From A07HB70 sp964512675 (GTDB taxonomy: Archaea > Halobacteriota > Halobacteria > Halobacteriales > Haloferacaceae): 48,761 bases of DNA. How positions within the stretch are numbered: position 1 is the first letter of the stretch; every line of letters starts with the position of its first letter. The stretch is from the NCBI GenBank assembly GCA_964512675.1, contig CAZEJR010000018.1, positions 1 through 48,761 of the forward strand. The letters are read 5' to 3'. The notes under the pieces were generated by a model. That model made no database searches, had not been told where the DNA came from, and worked only from the letters and a program-made list of their open reading frames with translations. Positions 44,995 through 48,761 of this stretch are shown piece by piece. Made by a program: the position numbers and the translations under genes.

Positions 44995-46421
44995 CGCAGG
45001 GCACCTCCCGTGTCGAACTCGCGGACGTCTGCTACCGCCCCCTCCACGGCGGCGGCGGCCACCATCGCCGGACTCATCAGGAACGTCCGACCGTCTTTCG
45101 ACCCCTGCCGACCGACGTAGTTGCGGTTCGACGACGAGGCACAGCGCTCGTCGCCCCGCAGAGCGTCGTCGTTCATCGCGAGACACATCGAACAGCCGGC
45201 CTCGCGCCACTCCCAGCCGGCGTCGCGGAACACCTGGTCGACCCCCTCCTCCTCCAGCGTCCGCTTGACCGTCGTGGATCCGGGCACCGCGAGTGCGCGG
45301 ACGTCGTCGTCGACCTCGCGGCCCTCGACGACGGCGGCGGCCTGCCGGAAGTCGCTCGCGCGGCCGTTCGTGCAGGTGCCGATGAACGCCACGTCGACCG
45401 GGTGGCCCGCCATCGGGTCGCCGGGCGTAACCTCCGTGTGCGCCTGTGCGGTGACGGCAGCCTCGCGCTCGTCCTCCGGTAACTCCTCCGGGTGGGGAAC
45501 CGGCTCGTCGACCGGCACGACCTGGCCGGGAGTCGTCCCCCACGTCACCATCGGCGCGAGGCCGTCGACGTCCACCTCGACGACGTCGTCGTAGACGGCG
45601 TCGTCCTCGGACGTGATCGACTCCCAGTAGGCCTTTCGCTCTTCAAACTCTCGACCCTCGGGCACGAACTCGCGCCCTCGCAGGTAGTCGTAGGTCGTCT
45701 CGTCGGGGTTGACGTAGCCGACGCGGGCGCCGCCCTCGATCGACATGTTACAGACGGCCATCCGGCCCTCCATCTCCATCCGCGCTATCGTCGGTCCGCC
45801 GTACTCGTAGGCGTAGCCGACGCCGCCGTCGACGCCGAGGTCGCCGATTATCTTCAGGATGACGTCCTTCGCGACCGTGCCGTCGGGCAGGTCACCCGTC
45901 ACCTCGACGCGACGCACGCCCGACTTGTCCGCCGCGACACAGCCGGAGGCGAGGACGTCCCGCACCTGCGAGGTGCCGATCCCGAACGCCACCGCGCCGA
46001 AGGCGCCGTGGGTGGCGGTGTGGGAGTCGCCACAGACGATCGTCGTCCCGGGCTGGGTGGCGCCGACGTCGGGGCCCATGACGTGGGCGATACCCTGCCG
46101 GTCGGAGTTCAGGCCGTAGAAGGTGATCCCCGCCTCTCCGGTGTTCTGCTCCAGCGCCGACAGCATCTGTTCTGCGGAGTCGTCGGCGAGCGGTCGGCTG
46201 TCCCGCGTCGCCGGGTCCGTCGGGATGATGTGGTCCGTCGTTGCGACGTTTCGCTCCGGAAACGCCACGTCGATGCCGCGCTCGCGGAGCTCCGAGAACG
46301 GCTGCGGGCTGGTCACCTCGTGGATGAGGTGTGTCCCGACGAACAGCTGGTCCTGTCCGTTCGGCAGCTCACGAACCGTGTGTCGCTCCCACACCTTGTC
46401 GTACAGGGTGCGCTCGCTCAT
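44991..46421 (-). CDS. leuC: 3-Isopropylmalate dehydratase large subunit LeuC
   Basis: A 476-residue aconitase-family protein. Iron-sulfur Cys ligands are seen in FIGTCTNGR and AGCSMCLAMN. Other signatures are VCGDSHTATHGAFGAVAFGIGTSQV and EMEGRMAVCNMSIEGGAR. The ATG at 46421 overlaps the stop of the 41-residue mini-ORF upstream (ATGA). It is part of the ilv-leu operon. Confidence 0.96.
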   Translation of the reverse strand: MSERTLYDKVWERHTVRELPNGQDQLFVGTHLIHEVTSPQPFSELRERGIDVAFPERNVATTDHIIPTDPATRDSRPLADDSAEQMLSALEQNTGEAGITFYGLNSDRQGIAHVMGPDVGATQPGTTIVCGDSHTATHGAFGAVAFGIGTSQVRDVLASGCVAADKSGVRRVEVTGDLPDGTVAKDVILKIIGDLGVDGGVGYAYEYGGPTIARMEMEGRMAVCNMSIEGGARVGYVNPDETTYDYLRGREFVPEGREFEERKAYWESITSEDDAVYDDVVEVDVDGLAPMVTWGTTPGQVVPVDEPVPHPEELPEDEREAAVTAQAHTEVTPGDPMAGHPVDVAFIGTCTNGRASDFRQAAAVVEGREVDDDVRALAVPGSTTVKRTLEEEGVDQVFRDAGWEWREAGCSMCLAMNDDALRGDERCASSSNRNYVGRQGSKDGRTFLMSPAMVAAAAVEGAVADVREFDTGGALR

Positions 46422-46543
46422 TCGCCGCCCTCCGCGAACGCGTCGGCACGCGAGCCCGGGGCGTGACGCGTCGTGCCCCCGCCCGCCGCCTCGACGCCGC
46501 CACAGCCGGAGCCGTCGTCTCCCGCCGCGTGCCCGTCTCTCAT
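46418..46543 (-). CDS. 41-residue mini-ORF bridging ilvC and leuC
   Basis: A 41-codon frame that starts with an ATG overlapping the ilvC stop (ATGA at 46540-46543) and stops on a TGA overlapping the leuC ATG (46418-46421). The peptide is Gly/Ala-rich with one Cys (DGSGCGGVEAAGGG) and an end TRHAPGSRADAFAEGGE. Only about 6 of 41 codons end in A or T, in line with real genes here. I recall a small hypothetical gene at this place in haloarchaeal ilv-leu clusters, but cannot confirm conservation. A coupling or regulatory role is possible. Confidence 0.65.
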   Translation of the reverse strand: MRDGHAAGDDGSGCGGVEAAGGGTTRHAPGSRADAFAEGGE

Positions 46544-47559
46544 CGCTCGGCCTCCGTGTCTGCCCACGAGAACAGCGCCCGCAGGCGCTCGCCGACGTCC
46601 TCGATGTCGTGATCCTGCATCGCGGTGCGGCGCTGGTCGTACTCCGGGCGGCCAGCCCGGTTCTCGAGGATCCAGTCCCGCGCGAACGTGCCGTCCTGGA
46701 CGTCCGCGAGCGCCCGCTCCATGTTCTCGCGCACGCCTTCGTCGACTATCTCCGGCCCCACCGTCAGGCCGCCGTACTCCGCCGTGTCCGAGACGGAGTT
46801 CCACATCTCCATCGCTCCGCCCTCGTACATCAAGTCGACGATCAGCTTCATCTCGTTCAGACACTCGAAGTAGGCCATCTCCGGCGAGTAGCCCGCGTCG
46901 ACGAGCGTCTCGTAGCCCGTGACGATGAGCTCGACGATGCCGCCACACAGCACCGCCTGCTCGCCGAACAGGTCGGTCTCGGTCTCCTCGCGGAAGGTGG
47001 TCTCGACGACGCCGGCTCGCGTACAGCCGAGGGCCTTCGCGTACGCCAGCGCCTCGTCGTGGGCCTCGCCGGTCGCGTCGCGTTCGACCGCGAGGAGCGC
47101 GGGCGTCCCCTCGTCGTTCGTGTAGTTGCGCCGGAGGAGGTGTCCCGGCGTCTTCGGCGCGATCATCGTCACGTCGACGCCCTCCTTCGGCTGGATCTGG
47201 TTGTAGTGGACGTTGAACCCGTGGGCGAACTGGAGCGTGTCGCCCGGTTCGATCCCCGGTGCGATCGACTCGTACACCGCCGGCTGGACGGTGTCTGGAA
47301 CCAGCACGGAGACGATGTCGGCCTCTGCGGCGGCGACAGCCGGCGTCTCGACGCGGAGGCCGTCGGCCTCGGCAGCCGAGCGCGAACCGGAGTCCTCGCG
47401 CAGGCCGACGACCACGTCGACCCCGCTGTCGGCGAGGTTCTGGGCGTGGGCGTGGCCCTGGCTGCCGTAGCCCAGTACGGCGACCGTCTTGTCCGCTACG
47501 TGCGATACGTCCGCGTCCTCGTCGTGGTAGATCGGTGTGGTGAACTCGTCGTCGGTCAT
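46540..47559 (-). CDS. ilvC: Ketol-acid reductoisomerase IlvC
   Basis: A 339-residue class I enzyme. The N-terminal Rossmann motif is VLGYGSQGHAHAQNL, followed by ML/APKTPGHLLRR and the metal-site region FREETETDLFGEQAVLCGG and EMKLIVDLMYEGG. It rearranges and reduces acetolactate to dihydroxyisovalerate for valine, leucine and isoleucine. Its ATG at 47559 overlaps a 135-codon open frame in the upstream spacer, but I do not regard that frame as an ordinary gene. Confidence 0.96.
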   Translation of the reverse strand: MTDDEFTTPIYHDEDADVSHVADKTVAVLGYGSQGHAHAQNLADSGVDVVVGLREDSGSRSAAEADGLRVETPAVAAAEADIVSVLVPDTVQPAVYESIAPGIEPGDTLQFAHGFNVHYNQIQPKEGVDVTMIAPKTPGHLLRRNYTNDEGTPALLAVERDATGEAHDEALAYAKALGCTRAGVVETTFREETETDLFGEQAVLCGGIVELIVTGYETLVDAGYSPEMAYFECLNEMKLIVDLMYEGGAMEMWNSVSDTAEYGGLTVGPEIVDEGVRENMERALADVQDGTFARDWILENRAGRPEYDQRRTAMQDHDIEDVGERLRALFSWADTEAER

Positions 47560-47962
47560 CGTGGTACAGCGCGGGACCCAACGACGCTAGTCGTGGGCGG
47601 GAGCGCGTCAGACGCTTCGCCGACCACCGCGCTCTGGCCGGTCGTGGTTTCGGTATCGGTGCGTTTAGCGGCCGTGGGCGTCTCCCGCGTGGCAGTGTGT
47701 CCGGTCCAGACCGGCCCGTTCGCACGGGCCGACGTAGTGCGGCCCCACCCCCGTGAGCCGTCGACGGATGCCGCTCCTGTCGGTGACAGGCGGGACGGTC
47801 CGAACCTGCCCGTCGAGGCAGGATACACCCGGTACCGACCGCCACGCGGGTGAGAACTCTCCTGCTCACTCCCGGGGTGACGCACCCGGGGCTCACCGCG
47901 AACTGACGTGGCGTGGGCGAGCCCATCGGGGGGGAACGTCCACGGCTTCGGTCGTCGGTACA
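47560..47962 (-). other. 403-bp structured spacer between ilvN and ilvC
   Basis: The sequence folds into several short hairpins: 47712-47731 (8-bp CGGCCCGT/ACGGGCCG, TCGC loop), 47776-47790 (6-bp CCTGTC/GACAGG, GGT loop), 47805-47822 (6-bp CCTGCC/GGCAGG) and one around 47864-47885 (CCCGGG arms). A 135-codon frame spans it from ilvN stop (TAATG) to ilvC start (ATGA), but about 36 of its codons end in A or T and it has few acidic residues. It may be a cis-acting leader of ilvC or a decayed insertion. Confidence 0.45.
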
Positions 47963-48610
47963 TTACTCTTGCTCCGTCGTCAGACCGCCCCGCTCCAGCG
48001 CGGCGGCGCCGGTCCGGCAGATCTCGCGCACGCCGAACTGCTCGAACGTCGCTATCGCGCCCTGGACTTTCTGCTGGCTCCCCGTCACCTCGACCGTGAC
48101 CGTCTCCCGCGAGGCGTCGACGGTCTTGCCGCCGTACATCTCCGCGACCGCACCGACCCGGTCGGGGGCCGACCCGTCGACCTTGATCAGCGCGAGTTCG
48201 CGCTCCATCGCCGCGGGCTCTAGCTCGTGGACCGAGACGACGGACACGAGCTTTCGCAGCTGCTTTTTCACCTGCTCGACGCCCGGCGCGTGCTCGTCGA
48301 CGACGACCGTGATCCGCGAGTGTTCGTCGTCCTCGATCGGCCCGACAGTCAGGCTCTCGATGTTGAACTGCCGCCGGGAGAACAGCCCCGAGACGCGCGC
48401 CAGCACGCCCGGGTCGTTCTTGACGAGCGCCGACAGGGTCACCCGCTCGACGGGCGGCTCCGCCGCGACCTCCGGGTCGATGCGGATCCCCTGTTCGGTT
48501 CGTCGCCCGTCCGGGTGCGGACGCTCCTCGGGCTCAGGCCCGGGCATCCCGGCGCCCTCGTGGTCGGGCGCCTCCGACTCGGGCTTCGGATGTGGCACCT
48601 CCTCGCTCAC
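47963..48610 (-). CDS. ilvN: Acetolactate synthase small subunit IlvN
   Basis: A 215-residue regulatory subunit. About 50 charged residues (Pro/Glu-rich) precede the ACT domain SALVKNDPGVLARVSGLFSRR, which binds valine for feedback control, and a C-terminal second domain (LALIKVDG...ASRETVTVEVTGSQQKV). GTG at 48610 overlaps the ilvB stop (GTGA). Confidence 0.94.
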   Translation of the reverse strand: MSEEVPHPKPESEAPDHEGAGMPGPEPEERPHPDGRRTEQGIRIDPEVAAEPPVERVTLSALVKNDPGVLARVSGLFSRRQFNIESLTVGPIEDDEHSRITVVVDEHAPGVEQVKKQLRKLVSVVSVHELEPAAMERELALIKVDGSAPDRVGAVAEMYGGKTVDASRETVTVEVTGSQQKVQGAIATFEQFGVREICRTGAAALERGGLTTEQE

Positions 48611-48761
48611 AGCTGGTCCTCCGTCAGCGCGAACCGGCCGTTTTCGCCGCCGCTCGGCACCATCGGGTAGACGTTCTCCTCCGGGTCGACGTGGACGTCG
48701 ACGACAGAGGGGCCGTCGTAGTCGAGCGCCGCGTCGACCGTCTCGGCCACCTCGTCGTACG
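48607..48761 (-). CDS. ilvB: Acetolactate synthase large subunit, C-terminal end (partial)
   Basis: The last 50 codons of a frame that continues beyond the right edge. The peptide YDEVAETVDAALDYDGPSVV then VDVHVDPEENVYPMVPSGG and the end FALTEDQL is typical of the C-terminus of the thiamine-diphosphate-dependent large subunit. It condenses pyruvate to acetolactate. The catalytic part lies outside the window. Its TGA overlaps the ilvN start. Confidence 0.9.
   Translation of the reverse strand, partial: YDEVAETVDAALDYDGPSVVDVHVDPEENVYPMVPSGGENGRFALTEDQL

Noticed and set aside
47556..47963. 135-codon open frame linking ilvN to ilvC
   Set aside because: The start and stop overlaps are striking, but about a quarter of codons end in A or T and the peptide is Arg/Pro/Ser-rich with few acidic residues, unlike real genes in this window. 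Kept as a finding, not called as CDS.

Overview
The window is a chromosomal segment of a halophilic archaeon (class Halobacteria). The evidence is very high GC with strongly GC-ending codons, acidic proteins, Tat lipoproteins with a twin-arginine plus Cys lipobox, frequent GTG starts, TATA-like boxes about 25 nt before start codons (leaderless transcripts), and many families typical of haloarchaea (Cdc48, S8e, NurA/HerA, MptA, GatD and several small haloarchaeal proteins). The genus cannot be read from the sequence.

Layout. 1-1361: 3' part of a Cdc48 AAA+ ATPase. 1.5-13.6 kb: a phosphate block with polyphosphate kinase, a PPP-type phosphatase, a three-module Tat lipoprotein, the pstS-pstC-pstA-pstB-phoU operon (minus strand), then a coiled-coil protein and an AbrB-PhoU fusion regulator (plus strand). 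13.6-20.2 kb: information processing, with S8e, a DUF2240-type protein, the NurA nuclease and HerA translocase separated by a small antisense gene, a KaiC-like ATPase and an HD protein. 20.3-25.0 kb: carB and four small haloarchaeal proteins. 25.0-28.8 kb: accessory DNA with a gene-free AT-richer stretch, a type IV pilin, tRNA-Ile(GAU), fxsA and a wrecked tnpB element. 29.0-42.2 kb: thioredoxin-fold DUF255 protein, mptA, a four-times-frameshifted lipoprotein pseudogene, two FAD oxidoreductases, an MBL hydrolase, gatD, an ArsR-type regulator and small conserved proteins. 42.2-43.4 kb: gene debris and a second, different broken tnpB. 43.4 kb to the end: the branched-chain amino acid operon, transcribed ilvB-ilvN-(403 bp structured spacer)-ilvC-41 aa mini-ORF-leuC-leuD-leuB, most junctions overlapping as ATGA or GTGA.

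Main discovery candidate. Scattered through the accessory and intergenic DNA are paired short hairpins. Four have exactly the same geometry: a perfect 9-bp stem and a triloop that reads GGA on one strand, with the invariant core GC-GGA-GC, while the rest of the stem differs from copy to copy with full compensation. A fifth 21-nt hairpin has loop GTA and core CC-GTA-GG. Three copies or relatives sit inside the two tnpB pseudogenes and, against the family layout I remember, each looks like an in-frame insertion of 54 bp (18 codons) made of two tandem hairpins. This suggests a REPIN-like miniature double-hairpin element. Both tnpB elements end in the same right-end motif GAGGATGTCA, and in one of them this motif supplies the leuB stop codon. 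The other clear oddities are the doubly coupled 41-residue mini-ORF between ilvC and leuC and the structured ilvN-ilvC spacer.
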